NCBI GenBank assembly: GCA_963830565.1
Contig: CAWHMO010000007.1
Location: forward strand, 310,001 to 374,000
Direction of reading: 5' to 3'
Origin: DATFDN01 sp963830565
GTDB lineage: Bacteria; Pseudomonadota; Alphaproteobacteria; Acetobacterales; Acetobacteraceae
DNA: 64,000 bases
Below are positions 9,066 through 20,162 of this stretch, piece by piece. Under the pieces are notes generated by a model, which saw only the letters and a program-made list of their open reading frames with translations, was not told where the DNA came from and searched no databases. The translations under genes were made by a program, and so were the position numbers. The stretch's first letter is position 1. Each line of letters starts with the position of its first letter.

Positions 9066-9647
9066 ATGGCAGCGATTCGTTCCGTCGCCGTTTTCTGCGG
9101 CTCCCGTCCAGGGGACAGAGCCGATTTCATCTCGGCCGCCGACGCGCTCGGCCGGGGGCTCGCGCGGGCCGACATGCGTCTCGTGTTCGGCGGCGGGCGC
9201 ATCGGGCTGATGGGCGCGGTGGCCGATGCGGCGCTGCTGGCCGGCGGCGACGTGATCGGCGTGATCCCGGAGTTCCTGACCCGCCAGGAGGTCGCGCATG
9301 GCGGGCTGGGCGAGCTGATCGTCACCGACAGCATGCATGCCCGCAAACAGCGCATGTACGAGCTTTCGGATGCCTTCGTCGTGCTGCCAGGGGGGCTCGG
9401 CACGATGGACGAGGCCATGGAGATCATCACCTGGCGGCAGTTGCGGCTGCACGACAAGCCGATCCTGCTCTGCGACGTCGCCGGCTCCGCCGCGCCGCTG
9501 GTCGCCGCCATCGAGGCGGTAATCACGCGCGGGTTCGCGCTTCCCAACTCGCGGCGTCTGTTCCAGGTGGCCGAGGGCGTGGCGGCGACCCTGGAGGCGC
9601 TCGGCGCCATGCCGCGCGGGGATGGCGGCCCGGCCGAGCTTATGTAG
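9066..9647 (+). CDS. LOG-family nucleotide 5'-monophosphate phosphoribohydrolase
   Basis: A 193-residue Rossmann-like protein of the LOG/TIGR00730 family, often misnamed lysine decarboxylase. Family members release cytokinin-like bases or adenine from nucleotide monophosphates. ATG 9066 follows AAGGA. The signature PGGLGTMDE (residues 108-116) and the upstream MRLVFGGGRIGLMG are complete, and R93/K94 lie where the substrate phosphate binds. The gene is between two minus-strand genes and appears to be a single-gene unit, diverging from cytochrome c' with a ~100-base gap. Activity is inferred from family only. Confidence 0.9.
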   Translation: MAAIRSVAVFCGSRPGDRADFISAADALGRGLARADMRLVFGGGRIGLMGAVADAALLAGGDVIGVIPEFLTRQEVAHGGLGELIVTDSMHARKQRMYELSDAFVVLPGGLGTMDEAMEIITWRQLRLHDKPILLCDVAGSAAPLVAAIEAVITRGFALPNSRRLFQVAEGVAATLEALGAMPRGDGGPAELM

Positions 9648-9663
9648 CGGACGCCCGCCTACA
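9643..9663. terminator. Short imperfect hairpin between convergent genes
   Basis: TGTAGCGG pairs with CCGCCTACA (one bulged C) across a four-base loop. Both stop codons, of the LOG gene and of the histidine phosphatase, fall in or beside the arms. The stem is short and has no T run, so a terminator role is tentative. Confidence 0.3.
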
Positions 9664-10213
9664 CCCGCCAGGGGATCTCCGCCGGGGCCGGAGCCGTCGG
9701 ATCGAAGCGCATCCAGGTGCCATTCGGCACGCTCTGCGCCGTCAGCGCCATGATGAACCCCCAGTGCGACACGACCAGCGTGTCCGCCCAGTCGGGCAGC
9801 GTCGCCATCTCGGCGCGGAACCGCGCGGCGCGGTCCAGCACCGCCGCCGCGGGTTCGGCCAGCGCAGGCCACCAGATCTCGTCGATGTGGGAGAAGTCGA
9901 TCTCCGGCCAGGCCAGCATCAGCTCGGTTCGCGGGGTGCCGATGTCGCAGGCGAAGGCGCAGCGCTCGCGCACCATCGGGTTCACGATCACCGGCACCCT
10001 CAGTGCCCGCGCTACCGGCGCCGCCGTCTGCAAGGCGCGCGTATAGGGCGACACGAGGACGCGCCGCGCCTTGGTGCCCGCCAGCGCCAGCGCCGCCTCC
10101 TCGGCCTGCGCGTGACCGAGCGGGGTCAGCTGGGCGTCGATGATCCCCGGGTCTTTCTTGGTCGCGGTGAAATGGAGGTTGAACTCGCTCTGGCCGTGAC
10201 GCAGCAGGATCAT
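9659..10213 (-). CDS. Histidine phosphatase family protein
   Basis: A 184-residue protein of the phosphoglycerate-mutase-like (histidine phosphatase) superfamily. The catalytic RHG motif is R5-H6-G7 at the very N-terminus (MILLRHGQSEFN), and the second active-site region VVSHWGFIMAL lies near residue 148. Conserved RVLVSPYTRALQTA is present. There is no signal peptide, so it acts in the cytoplasm. The substrate (phosphosugar, phosphoprotein or nucleotide) cannot be deduced. Its stop lies 11 bases from that of the convergent LOG gene. Confidence 0.88.
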   Translation of the reverse strand: MILLRHGQSEFNLHFTATKKDPGIIDAQLTPLGHAQAEEAALALAGTKARRVLVSPYTRALQTAAPVARALRVPVIVNPMVRERCAFACDIGTPRTELMLAWPEIDFSHIDEIWWPALAEPAAAVLDRAARFRAEMATLPDWADTLVVSHWGFIMALTAQSVPNGTWMRFDPTAPAPAEIPWRV

Positions 10214-10333
10214 GCCGGCGGCATACAGGCGGCGGTCGGCTGCGGCAACCGCCAGCGAGGAAGGCCATCGCCAGCGTGAAAAGTTTGTGTCCTGGCCGCC
10301 GCGCTCCTATCTGTGATGGCGAGGAGAAGCGAA

Positions 10334-11005
10334 ATGGATTTCGGCACCGGCTTTCCCGTCGACCTGATCCTGTTCGGGATGATCGCTGTCTTTCTGGTGC
10401 TCCGGCTGCGCAGCATTCTGGGCCGGCGGACCGGGCTGGAGCGCCAGCAGCCTTTCCAGGCGCCGCAGCCGCTCGCCGGACGACCGGGCCCCATCATCGA
10501 GGGCCGTGCCGAACCGGTGGCGGCGCCCGCCTCGCGTCCGGTGCCGGAATCGAGCAGCCCTCTGGGCGAGACGCTCGCCCGGATGCGCGGGGTGGATCGC
10601 GGCTTCGATCCCGCGCGGTTCCTGGAGGGGGCGGAATCGGCCTTCCGCCTGGTCGTCGCCGCGTTCGCCACCGGCGATCGCGCGCAGCTCCGCACCCTTG
10701 TCTCCGATGACGTCTATCACGCCTTCGAGCAGGCGATCGCAGCTCGCGAGCAGGCCGGCCATGCCCAGACCAGCGAGATCCGCGCCATCCAAAGCGCCAC
10801 GATCGAGACGGCCGAACTCACGGGCACGCGCGCGCAAGTCACGGTGCGGTTCGTCTCCGATCAGACAAGCCTGGTCAGGGACCGGGCCGGCCATTTCGTA
10901 TCGGGCTCGGAGGGGCTGACCGAGCTTGTGGATTTCTGGACTTTCGAACGCAACCTGACCTCGCGCGACCCGGCTTGGCGCCTCGTCAACGTGCGCGGCG
11001 GCTGA
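10334..11005 (+). CDS. Tim44-like domain membrane protein (TimA-like)
   Basis: A 223-residue protein with ATG 10334 placed after GAGGAG. It has an N-terminal membrane anchor (FPVDLILFGMIAVFLVLRL), a Pro-rich linker (~residues 35-80), and a C-terminal Tim44/MBA1-like domain of ~140 residues containing FLEGAESAFRLVVAAFATGD, TLVSDDVYHAFEQAI and the terminal DPAWRLVNVRGG. This is the standard architecture of alphaproteobacterial Tim44 homologues, which are inner-membrane proteins of uncertain function related to the mitochondrial import motor component. It diverges from the phosphatase gene with a 120-base gap and converges on the methyltransferase at a strong hairpin. Confidence 0.88.
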   Translation: MDFGTGFPVDLILFGMIAVFLVLRLRSILGRRTGLERQQPFQAPQPLAGRPGPIIEGRAEPVAAPASRPVPESSSPLGETLARMRGVDRGFDPARFLEGAESAFRLVVAAFATGDRAQLRTLVSDDVYHAFEQAIAAREQAGHAQTSEIRAIQSATIETAELTGTRAQVTVRFVSDQTSLVRDRAGHFVSGSEGLTELVDFWTFERNLTSRDPAWRLVNVRGG

Positions 11006-11026
11006 GGCCGAACGAGGGCCTCAGCC
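11000..11026. terminator. Perfect hairpin acting as bidirectional terminator
   Basis: GGCTGAGGCC (11000-11009) and GGCCTCAGCC (11017-11026) form a perfect 10-bp stem with a 7-base loop. The TGA of the Tim44-like gene lies in the left arm and the TGA of the leftward methyltransferase in the right arm. The symmetry between convergent genes suggests termination in both directions, though there is no T tract. Confidence 0.55.
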
Positions 11027-12061
11027 CTGCTGATCCGGCGCAAGGTCCGGATTCCGCCAGCCCTGAATGCCGTCGACGGTGACTGAAGGCGCGCTGTGGG
11101 CCACGGACAGAATGGCTGGGCGCTCGATCTCGAGCTGCCATCCGGCCTGCAGGAGGGCCTCGAACAGTCTTCCCTCGATCTGTCTCGAGTGCGTTCCGAT
11201 GACGATATAGGCCACCTTCTGGCGAAGCACCTGAAGGCAGTCCGCGATCAGGTCGGCTTCACCGCCCTGGATGTCGACATGCAGCAGATCGATCCGGGTA
11301 TGAGGCGCAGCAATCTCCGCCAATGAGATCATTGGCAATTCATCGTGGCTGCCCGAGGCGAGGGCGTTTCGGCGCTGCGCTTGGCTGGCATTGAAGATCG
11401 GCTCCGACCCCCAGCCGATCCCGGCGCGCTCCTGGCGGGGGAACAGCGCGAAGCCGGAGCCTGCTGCGGCAATGCCATGTCGGAGCGTGACCTGATCCGC
11501 GCGAAAGCCGTTTGCCTCGCAGGCCTCGCGGGCGAAGACGATATGCCCTTCGTCGCCCTCAATGCCGATCAGATGCACGTCCAGAGCCGTTCTCCGGGCC
11601 GCGACCCCGGTGTTGTTCATCCAGCACGCCCAGCCGCATCCGAGCTCGACCATCGTGAAGCTGTCGTGTGCCAGGTCCACAGCCCTCAAGGCCGCGCCCC
11701 ACTCCGCGATATCGGCGTGCCAGTTGGCCGGTATCGGGATGCCTTCCACCTGTCCGGCTCGCCCGTCGAGAATGGTCGGAAAGAACTTCGGGTCGATCGC
11801 CACGCCCAGGAAGTTCGTCAGATACCCTGGCCGCGCCTTCACGTCCGGCACGGCGTGCCGGCGCATGACCTCCTGAGGGTCGAAGCTCGCATTGTAGTGG
11901 AAGAACGGGCTCGCCGCTGTTGACGCCCTGCCTGACCTCCGTGCCTCGGAAGCCGCAAGCTGTTCCGCCAGCGCGCCGCGCTCGGCAAGCAGTGCGTTAC
12001 GGGAGTCGTGGAGGCGGCGGATAGCAGGGAACTTCAGGGCGACATCTTGGATGAAGCCCAT
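11021..12061 (-). CDS. FkbM-type SAM-dependent methyltransferase
   Basis: A 346-residue protein with a short coiled N-terminus (ALLAERGALAEQLAASEARR) and a methyltransferase domain from about residue 130. The SAM-binding glycine motif is VELGCGWACW, and the FkbM signature DLLHVDIQGGEADLI appears near residue 255. FkbM-type enzymes usually methylate sugars or polyketide hydroxyls; the acceptor is unknown. The ATG at 12061 lies one base beyond the stop of iorAB on the same strand (TAG, C, ATG), so the two are probably translationally coupled even though no functional link is obvious. Confidence 0.82.
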   Translation of the reverse strand: MGFIQDVALKFPAIRRLHDSRNALLAERGALAEQLAASEARRSGRASTAASPFFHYNASFDPQEVMRRHAVPDVKARPGYLTNFLGVAIDPKFFPTILDGRAGQVEGIPIPANWHADIAEWGAALRAVDLAHDSFTMVELGCGWACWMNNTGVAARRTALDVHLIGIEGDEGHIVFAREACEANGFRADQVTLRHGIAAAGSGFALFPRQERAGIGWGSEPIFNASQAQRRNALASGSHDELPMISLAEIAAPHTRIDLLHVDIQGGEADLIADCLQVLRQKVAYIVIGTHSRQIEGRLFEALLQAGWQLEIERPAILSVAHSAPSVTVDGIQGWRNPDLAPDQQG

Positions 12062-12062
12062 G

Positions 12063-15000
12063 CTACTCCGCCGCGACCCTATCCCGCGCTGGCGCGCATA
12101 GCCGCGCCAGCAGCGCTTGCCGCCGCTCCATGGCCTTCGCCCGGTTCGCGTCCTTCACCGGTCCGAAGCCGCGAATCTCATCGGGCAGCGCGGCCAGGGC
12201 GATCGCTGTCGCCAGCGTCTCGGGGCGCAGCGCCGCCATCGCGGCGCGCATGTCGGCCATGTACTCCCCGATCAGCGCGCGCTCCCATTGCCGCTCCGCC
12301 TGCCGCCCGAACAAGTCGAGCTTGGTGCCGCGCAGGTGCTTGCCGTGGCGCAACACGCGGAACAGCGGCAGCGCCACCCGACCGGAGAGCGCGACCTTGC
12401 GGCGTCGCCCTGTCGCCGGGTCGATGCCCCTGACCAGCGGCGGGGAGAGGTGGAACACCGGCGCCTCGCCGTACGTCGCCGCCGCGTGCAGCCGGGCTAC
12501 CTCGTACTCATCCTTGTAGGCCATGACCCGGAACAGGTTCTCGGCCACCGCGCGGGTGAAGCGCCCCGGCTGGCCGAGCGCGGCCGCCTCCGCCGCCCGC
12601 GCCTCGGCGACGAAGTCGCGGTAGCGCTTCGCGTAGCGCCTGCTCTGATAGGCGACCAGACGGTTCGCCCGGTCCTCGATCAGCGCCTCCAGATCCTCGG
12701 GCGGGGCATCCTGCGCCGGCCGGACGATCTCGTCGGCGATCTCCGGACGGTGCGCCAGGATACGGCCCCAGAGGAAGGCGCGCTGGTTGAGCTTCACCGC
12801 CGCGCCATTCAGCTCGATGGCACGGCGGATCGCCGCCTCGCCGACCGGCACCAGGCCCTTCTGCCAGGCCACACCGAGCAGCAGCGTGTTCATCGCCTGC
12901 GCGTTGCCGAACAGGCGCTCGGCGATGCGCACCCCATGCAGATACTGGCTCTGTCCGGCATCGGTGGCGCGGTCGATGGTGCGGCAATGCAGCCCGGCGT
13001 CGATCTTCAGATGCGGGTCGTATTTGAAGTCCGCGCTCGCCGCGAGATCAAGGTTGCCGACCACGGCCGCGCGCGGCCCGCACCGTTCCAGCACGTTCGG
13101 CCCGGCGCCCACGGCCAGGTCGGCGGCGATCATCAGGTCCGCCTCGCCGAGCGGGACGCGCACCACGTCGAGCTGATCGGGCTCGCCGATCTGCAGATGC
13201 GCGACAACGGTGCCGTTCTTCTGCGCCAGCCCGGTGAAATCGAGGGTGCGGACCTCGCGGCCTTCCAAATGCGCCGCCATCGCCAGGATCTTGCCCGCGG
13301 TCACGATGCCGCCGCCGCCGATGCCGGCGAACAGCGCGCGCCACGGCGAGTGGTCGGGCAGGATCGGGGCGGGGACGTGCTCGGCCAGTTCGCCTTCGAG
13401 GTTGGCCCAGTACGGGTCGGCATCGGGCGCGCGCGGCGGTCCGGCGACTGTGACGAAGCTCGGGCAGAAGCCCTTGAGACACGAGAGATCGACGTTGCAG
13501 GCCGTCGGGCTGATGCGCCGCTTGCGCCCGAGCGGCGTCTCGATCGGCTCGATGGCGATGCAGGCCGACTGCACGGAACAGTCGCCGCAATTCTCGCAGA
13601 CATCGGCGTTGATCTGCACGCTGCGCGTGGCTTCGGCGAGCTTGCCGCGCTTGCGCCGGCGGCGCTTCTCGGTGGCGCAGACCTGATCGTAGATCAGCGC
13701 GGAGACGCCCGGATAGTCGCGCAGGTCGCGCTGCACGGCATCCAGTTCTTCGCGCGTATGCCGGGTTGCCCCCGCCGGCAGCGCGGCGGCGGGCGACAGC
13801 CGCTCGGACTCGTCGGCGACGATTGCGATGCGCTTCACGCCCTCGGCGGCAACCTGGGCGGCGATCTGCGACACGGTGAAGCCGCCCTCGGCCGGCTGGC
13901 CGCCAGTCATCGCCACCGCGTCGTTGACCAGGATCTTGTAGGTGATCGCGGTCCCGGCGGCGACCGCCTGGCGGATCGCGAGGATGCCCGAATGGGTGTA
14001 GGTGCCGTCGCCGATATTGGCGAAGACGTGCTTCGTGTCGGTGAACGGGGCGAGGCCGACCCAGGTGACGCCCTCGCCGCCCATATGCGTGAAGGTGCGC
14101 GTCGAATCGCCGTGGTCCAGCGCCATGAAGTGGCAGCCGATCCCGGCGGTGGCGAAGCTGCCGTCCGGCAGGCGGGTGGAGGTGCCATGCGGGCAGCCGG
14201 CGCAGAACGCGGGCACCCGGCGCACCAGGCCGGCCGGGCGCTCCGGGTGCGGGATGGCGGCAGGCTCGGGGACGTTCAACCCCGCGCCCGTCAGGAAGCG
14301 CGCGAGCGCGGCGCCGACCGCTTCCGGCGACAGCTCCATCAGGGGGGAGAGCAGGGGGGCGCCGCGAGCATCGGTCTTGCCGGCAACCTCCGGCCGCTCC
14401 ACAGCCGGCAGGTTGTACAAGGCATCGCGGATTTGCGCCTCGACGAAGCTGCGCTTCTCCTCGACCACGAGGATGGCCCGCTTGCCGCGCGCGAAGGCGC
14501 GCAATCCATCGGTCTCCAGCGGCCAGGTCAGCCCCACCTTGTAGACGGCGAGTTGGGGATGCTCGGCCAGCCCCAGCCGGCGCAGCGCGTGCAGCGCGTC
14601 GGTGTGGGCCTTGCCTACGGTGACGATGCCGATCGGGGCGTCGGGGGCGCCGGATACCAGGCGATCCAGCCGGTTGGCGCGCGCCCAGGCGAGCACGGCG
14701 GGAAGGCGCTCGTTCATCACCCGCCGTTCGAGCTCAATGCGGTCGGCGGGGAAGGCGAGGCGCGGGTCGTAGTTCAGCCCGTGCGGAGGGACCGCGAAGT
14801 CGGGCCGGGCAAAGGCGCGTGTCGCCGGGATGGCGACGGTGGCCGACTGCTCGGCGGTCTCGGCGGTGGTCTTGAGCGCGATCCACAGGCCCGAGAAGCG
14901 CGACAGCGCGAAGCCGGCGAGGCCGAAATCGATGATGTCCTGCACCGAGGCGGGGTTCAGCACGGGGATGAACCAGCCGGCGAACAGCGGCTCGGTCTGA

Positions 15001-15485
15001 TGCGGGTAGGTGGAGGAATGCGCGCCGTGGTCGTCGCCCGCCACCGCCAGCACGCCGCCCAACGCCGAGGTGCCGAGCATGGTGGCGCAATGGAGCGCGT
15101 CGCCCGACCGGTCCACGCCCGGCCCCTTGCCGTACCACATGCCGAACACGCCGTCGGTCTTGCGGTTGGGGAAGGCGTCGATCTGCTGCGCGCCCCAGAG
15201 CATGGTGGCCGCCGAATCCTCGTTGATCCCCGGCTGGAAGCGCACGTCATGGGAAGACAGGCTCGCCTGCTGGCGCCACAGCTCCTGATCGAGCCCGCCG
15301 AGCGGCGAGCCGCGATAGCCGGAGACAAGCCCGGCGGTCCGCAGCCCGGCGGCGCGGTCCAGACGGGACTGTTCCAGCAGCACCCGGACCAGGGCCTGGA
15401 CCCCTGACAGCAGCACCGGGGCGTCGAGGTCGGCGTAGCGGCTGTCGAGCGTCAGATCGGCGAGGCGGCCGAGACCGATATCCAT
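12063..15485 (-). CDS. iorAB: Indolepyruvate:ferredoxin oxidoreductase, fused alpha/beta/gamma form
   Basis: A single chain of 1140 residues that oxidatively decarboxylates aryl pyruvates to acyl-CoA with ferredoxin as acceptor. ATG 15485 follows AGGAGGGA. N-terminal region: pyruvate-oxidoreductase-like domain (VSGYRGSPLGGLDQELWRQQ). Then the TPP domain with GIGCHFMALDHGDSTRTFTH, NIGDGTYTHSG and KILVNDAVAMTGGQPAEGG. A ferredoxin-like Cys cluster follows (CENCGDCSVQSAC, CNVDLSCLKGFCPSF). The last part is the gamma-type domain (GIGGGGIVTAGKILAMAA) and a conserved C-terminal extension. Fused IOR of this length is common in aerobic proteobacteria. A long antisense frame covers the gene but has no features. 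Confidence 0.94.
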   Translation of the reverse strand: MDIGLGRLADLTLDSRYADLDAPVLLSGVQALVRVLLEQSRLDRAAGLRTAGLVSGYRGSPLGGLDQELWRQQASLSSHDVRFQPGINEDSAATMLWGAQQIDAFPNRKTDGVFGMWYGKGPGVDRSGDALHCATMLGTSALGGVLAVAGDDHGAHSSTYPHQTEPLFAGWFIPVLNPASVQDIIDFGLAGFALSRFSGLWIALKTTAETAEQSATVAIPATRAFARPDFAVPPHGLNYDPRLAFPADRIELERRVMNERLPAVLAWARANRLDRLVSGAPDAPIGIVTVGKAHTDALHALRRLGLAEHPQLAVYKVGLTWPLETDGLRAFARGKRAILVVEEKRSFVEAQIRDALYNLPAVERPEVAGKTDARGAPLLSPLMELSPEAVGAALARFLTGAGLNVPEPAAIPHPERPAGLVRRVPAFCAGCPHGTSTRLPDGSFATAGIGCHFMALDHGDSTRTFTHMGGEGVTWVGLAPFTDTKHVFANIGDGTYTHSGILAIRQAVAAGTAITYKILVNDAVAMTGGQPAEGGFTVSQIAAQVAAEGVKRIAIVADESERLSPAAALPAGATRHTREELDAVQRDLRDYPGVSALIYDQVCATEKRRRRKRGKLAEATRSVQINADVCENCGDCSVQSACIAIEPIETPLGRKRRISPTACNVDLSCLKGFCPSFVTVAGPPRAPDADPYWANLEGELAEHVPAPILPDHSPWRALFAGIGGGGIVTAGKILAMAAHLEGREVRTLDFTGLAQKNGTVVAHLQIGEPDQLDVVRVPLGEADLMIAADLAVGAGPNVLERCGPRAAVVGNLDLAASADFKYDPHLKIDAGLHCRTIDRATDAGQSQYLHGVRIAERLFGNAQAMNTLLLGVAWQKGLVPVGEAAIRRAIELNGAAVKLNQRAFLWGRILAHRPEIADEIVRPAQDAPPEDLEALIEDRANRLVAYQSRRYAKRYRDFVAEARAAEAAALGQPGRFTRAVAENLFRVMAYKDEYEVARLHAAATYGEAPVFHLSPPLVRGIDPATGRRRKVALSGRVALPLFRVLRHGKHLRGTKLDLFGRQAERQWERALIGEYMADMRAAMAALRPETLATAIALAALPDEIRGFGPVKDANRAKAMERRQALLARLCAPARDRVAAE

Positions 15486-15686
15486 TGCGGATCGTCCCTC
15501 CTGGGCGGGCCATCGCCGCCCGCCGGTCGACGTTTTAGGTAGTTGTCGCGAACCGCCGCCGCAATGGAATCCCACCCCAGTGGACGTAATTCGCAGCGTT
15601 GGGCAAGATAGGGCCGAGCGGGATGCGCGGAATTGTCGCCGCGCGCCCGGATAGCATTCTGAAACTTACGGAGGCAGGGGAGGGGG

Positions 15687-16479
15687 ATGATGGACGCCAT
15701 GCGCATGACGCGCCGCCAGGAAGCGTTCCGGGCGGATTTCCGCGCCCGCATCGCGCAGGCATATGTCGGCTGGGCCCATGTGGCGTTGATCTTCGCGATC
15801 GGCGCGGCGGCGATCTGGTCACTGCGCCCGCCATGTCGCCCATCCGGCCTGGTACGAGTGGCTCGTCGTTCCGATCGCGTTCTGCATCTCGAACGTCTTC
15901 GAGTGGTGGATCCATCGCACGGTCATGCACCGCCCGGTGCGGGGCTTCATGGGGATCTACAAGCGGCACACGCTGGCGCACCACCAGTTCTTCACCGAGA
16001 TCGAACCGAGCTTCGACGACAGCCGCGACTTCCGCATCGTCTTCTTCCCGCCCTATGCGCTGGTGGCGTTCATCGGCCTGTCGATCCCGCCGGCGGCGAT
16101 CCTGATGGCGGTGGGGGCACCGAATGCGGGCTGGCTGCTGCTGATCACCAACGTGGCGCTCTACCTCAATTACGAGCTGTTCCACTATTGCTGCCACGTG
16201 AAGGACGACCGCATCGTGCGGCACATCCCGCTGGTGAATTCGCTGCGGCGCCATCACATCGCGCACCACAACATGGCGATCATGATGGAGCGGAACTTCA
16301 ACCTGACCTACCCGATAGCGGACTGGTTCTTCGCCACCTCCGATCTGTCTTGCGGGCTGCTGCGCCACCTGTTCAATGGCTACGACACGCGCTTCGTGAC
16401 GCCGAACCTCAAGCGGGTGCGCGCCGGCACCGACGACCCGCGCGCCGGGCGCGTGCAGGCGCCCGCGGCGGCGGAGTGA
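15687..16479 (+). pseudogene. Fatty acid hydroxylase/sterol desaturase family protein, one frame shift
   Basis: A membrane di-iron hydroxylase-type protein of ~263 residues after repair. ATG 15687 follows AGGGGG. The first frame gives the N-terminus and one membrane helix (WAHVALIFAIGAAAIWSL). After one extra base near 15824-15829 the second frame continues ARHVAHPAWYEWLVVPIAFC and on to the end. His clusters typical of the superfamily are visible: HRTVMHRP, RHTLAHHQFF, HYCCHV and RRHHIAHHNM, the last two near residues 172 and 192. The substrate is unknown. It diverges from iorAB with a 200-base gap. The shift is likely a sequencing error because both halves are well conserved. Confidence 0.8.
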
Positions 16480-16673
16480 GCGTCGTGGCGGCGCAGGCGA
16501 AGCTCAAGCGCGGACCGGCGAGCCTGGTTGGCGGATTTGCCACGGGGCTCTGCGTGCTCGTGCTCTGGCTGGCGATCGAGTACAAGGTCGGGGCGGCGAG
16601 TGCGCTGGTGAGCGGGATTGGCGTCGTCGTCTCGGCGAGCATCGCGGCGTGGGTTCGTTTGGCGGATCTGTAA
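16476..16673 (+). CDS. Small membrane protein of unknown function
   Basis: GTG 16476 overlaps the TGA of the preceding gene (GTGA), suggesting coupling; a second GTG at 16485 is possible. The 65-residue product has two hydrophobic segments, SLVGGFATGLCVLVLWLAI and ALVSGIGVVVSASIAAWV, with a charged AKLKRGP before the first, so two membrane helices are likely. I do not recognise a family. The coding case rests on the overlap and the hydrophobic pattern only. Confidence 0.45.
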   Translation: MSVVAAQAKLKRGPASLVGGFATGLCVLVLWLAIEYKVGAASALVSGIGVVVSASIAAWVRLADL

Positions 16674-16689
16674 TCGGTGCGGAGCAACA

Positions 16690-16783
16690 CCCTCACCCTC
16701 CCATCGCTGCGCGACGGGCTCCTCCCTCTCCCGCGCTGCGGGAGAGGGTGCCGAGCGCAGCGAGGCGGATGAGGGCCGAGGCG
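16690..16783. repeat. Palindromic intergenic repeat, copy 1
   Basis: CCCTCACCCTC opens the element. It contains the perfect 11-bp hairpin CCCTCTCCCGC / GCGGGAGAGGG with a GCT loop (16724-16748) and closes with GATGAGGGCCGAGG. The same 11-bp stem is in the element at 20055-20156. The closing GAGG is six bases before the ATG at 16788, so the repeat edge supplies the ribosome site of the next gene. Confidence 0.7.
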
Positions 16784-16787
16784 TTTT

Positions 16788-18409
16788 ATGATCGACGAAG
16801 GCAGCTTCGATTACATCGTAACCGGCGCCGGGTCGGCCGGCTGCGTGGTTGCCGCGCGGCTGTCGGAATCGGGGCGGCATCGCGTGCTGCTGCTGGAAGC
16901 CGGCGCGCGCGACCGCAATCCGTGGATTCACATCCCGATCGGCTACGCCAAGCTGTTCGTCCACCCGCGCCTCAACTGGCGTTTCGAGAGCGAGCCGGAG
17001 CCGGAGCTGAACAACCGGCGCATGTACCAGCCGCGCGGCAAGGTGCTCGGCGGCACCAGTTCGATCAACGGCATGATCTACATGCGCGGCAACCACGCCG
17101 ATTACGACGAGTGGCGACAGCGCGGCTGCGAGGGTTGGGATTCGGAACTCGGTCCTCCCCTACTTCAGGAAGGCCGAGGACCAGGAGCGCGGCGAGGATG
17201 AATACCACGGCGCCGGCGGGCCGCTTCGCGTCAGCGACCAGCCGTACCGGTGGGAGCTGGCGCGGGCGATGCTGGAGGCGACCATCCAGGCCGGCGTGCC
17301 CCCGAACCCTGACTTCAACGGCGCCCGCCAGGAGGGCGCCGGCTGGTACCAGACCACCACGAACGACCGCCGCCGCTGGAGCGCCGCCGCGGCCTATCTC
17401 CGCCCGGCCCGCAAGCGCCCCAACCTGGTGGTCCGCACCGGGGCGCACGCCACCCGCATCCTGATCGAGAACGGCCGCGCCACCGGCGTCGAGTATCACA
17501 CGCCGGCCGGCCGGCGGGTTGCGCGCGCCAGCGGCGAGGTGGTGGTCTCGGGCGGGGTGTACGGCTCGCCGCAACTGCTCCAGCTATCGGGGCTTGGCCC
17601 GGCCGATCTGCTCGCCTCGTTCGGCATCGAGGTGCGGGCCGACATGAAGGGGGTCGGGGCCAATCTCCAGGACCACTTCAACACCTACATCGCGTTCCGC
17701 TGCGCCAAGGCGGTCACGCTGAACGAGCTGCACCGCAGCCCGCTGCGCAAGCTCGTCGCCGGTGCTCAGTACCGGACTCCGCCGTGCCGGGCCGATGTCG
17801 GGCATCGGTCTCTATGTCGGCGCCTTCACCCGCAGCGACCAGCGGCTGGAGCGGCCCGACCTGCAAATGAACATGTTCGCCTGGAGCACGCTGGAGCGAA
17901 CCAAGGCCGGCGTCATCTCCCATCCGTTTCCGGGCTTTTCCCTGAGCCCGGTGCATCTGCGCCCCGAGGGCCGCGGCACGGTCCATATTACCAGCCCGGA
18001 CCCGCTCGCGCCGCCGGAGATCCGCTTCAACTTCCTTCGCACCGATTACGACGTGCAGGCGCTGATCGCCGGGATGCGGCTCGCGCGCCGGATCGCGGCG
18101 CAGCCCGCGCTGAAGCCGTACGTCACGGAGGAAACGCTGCCCGGCCCGGCGGTGCAGACCGACGCCGACCTGCTCGCCGACATCCGCGCGCGCGGCGTAT
18201 CCAACCTCCATCCGGTCGGCACATGCCGGATGGGCCGCGAGGTGAACGCGGTGGTCGATCCCCGCCTGCGCGTCCACGGCGTCGAGCGGCTGCGCGTCGC
18301 CGACGCCTCCATCATGCCGGTGATCGTCGCCGGAAACACCAACGCGCCCTCCATCATGATTGGCGAGAAGGCGGCCGCGATGATCTTGGAGGATGCGCGC
18401 GCGGCCTGA
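16788..18409 (+). pseudogene. GMC family FAD oxidoreductase, two frame shifts
   Basis: A choline-dehydrogenase-like flavoprotein of ~540 residues spread over three frames. Segment 1 from ATG 16788 contains the FAD motif GAGSAGCVVAARLSE and GKVLGGTSSINGM. An extra base near 17144 shifts to segment 2 (NSVLPYFRKAEDQE onward; GVYGSPQLLQLSGLGPADLL). Another near 17774-17777 shifts to segment 3 (GPMSGIGLYVGAF to the end), which carries the catalytic-region His in VGTCRMG (SNLHPVGTC) and the Asn of VAGNTNAPS. All family blocks are present in order, so the gene is probably intact in reality. It is followed after 13 bases by an acyl-CoA ligase, suggesting an alcohol-to-acid-to-CoA route. Confidence 0.86.
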
Positions 18410-18422
18410 AAGGTAGACATCG

Positions 18423-20153
<1,731 letters not shown>

Positions 20154-20162
20154 GGGCGCCGC

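Noticed and set aside
8966..9610. Long N-terminal extension of cytochrome c'
   Set aside because: It would bury the signal peptide and lies antisense to the LOG-family gene with its intact PGGLGTMDE motif.
12117..15407. A very long open frame (over 1000 codons) antisense to iorAB
   Set aside because: Its translation is low-complexity Arg/Gly/Ala with no domain motifs and no ribosome site; such frames arise from codon bias in GC-rich genes, and iorAB on the other strand has all family motifs.
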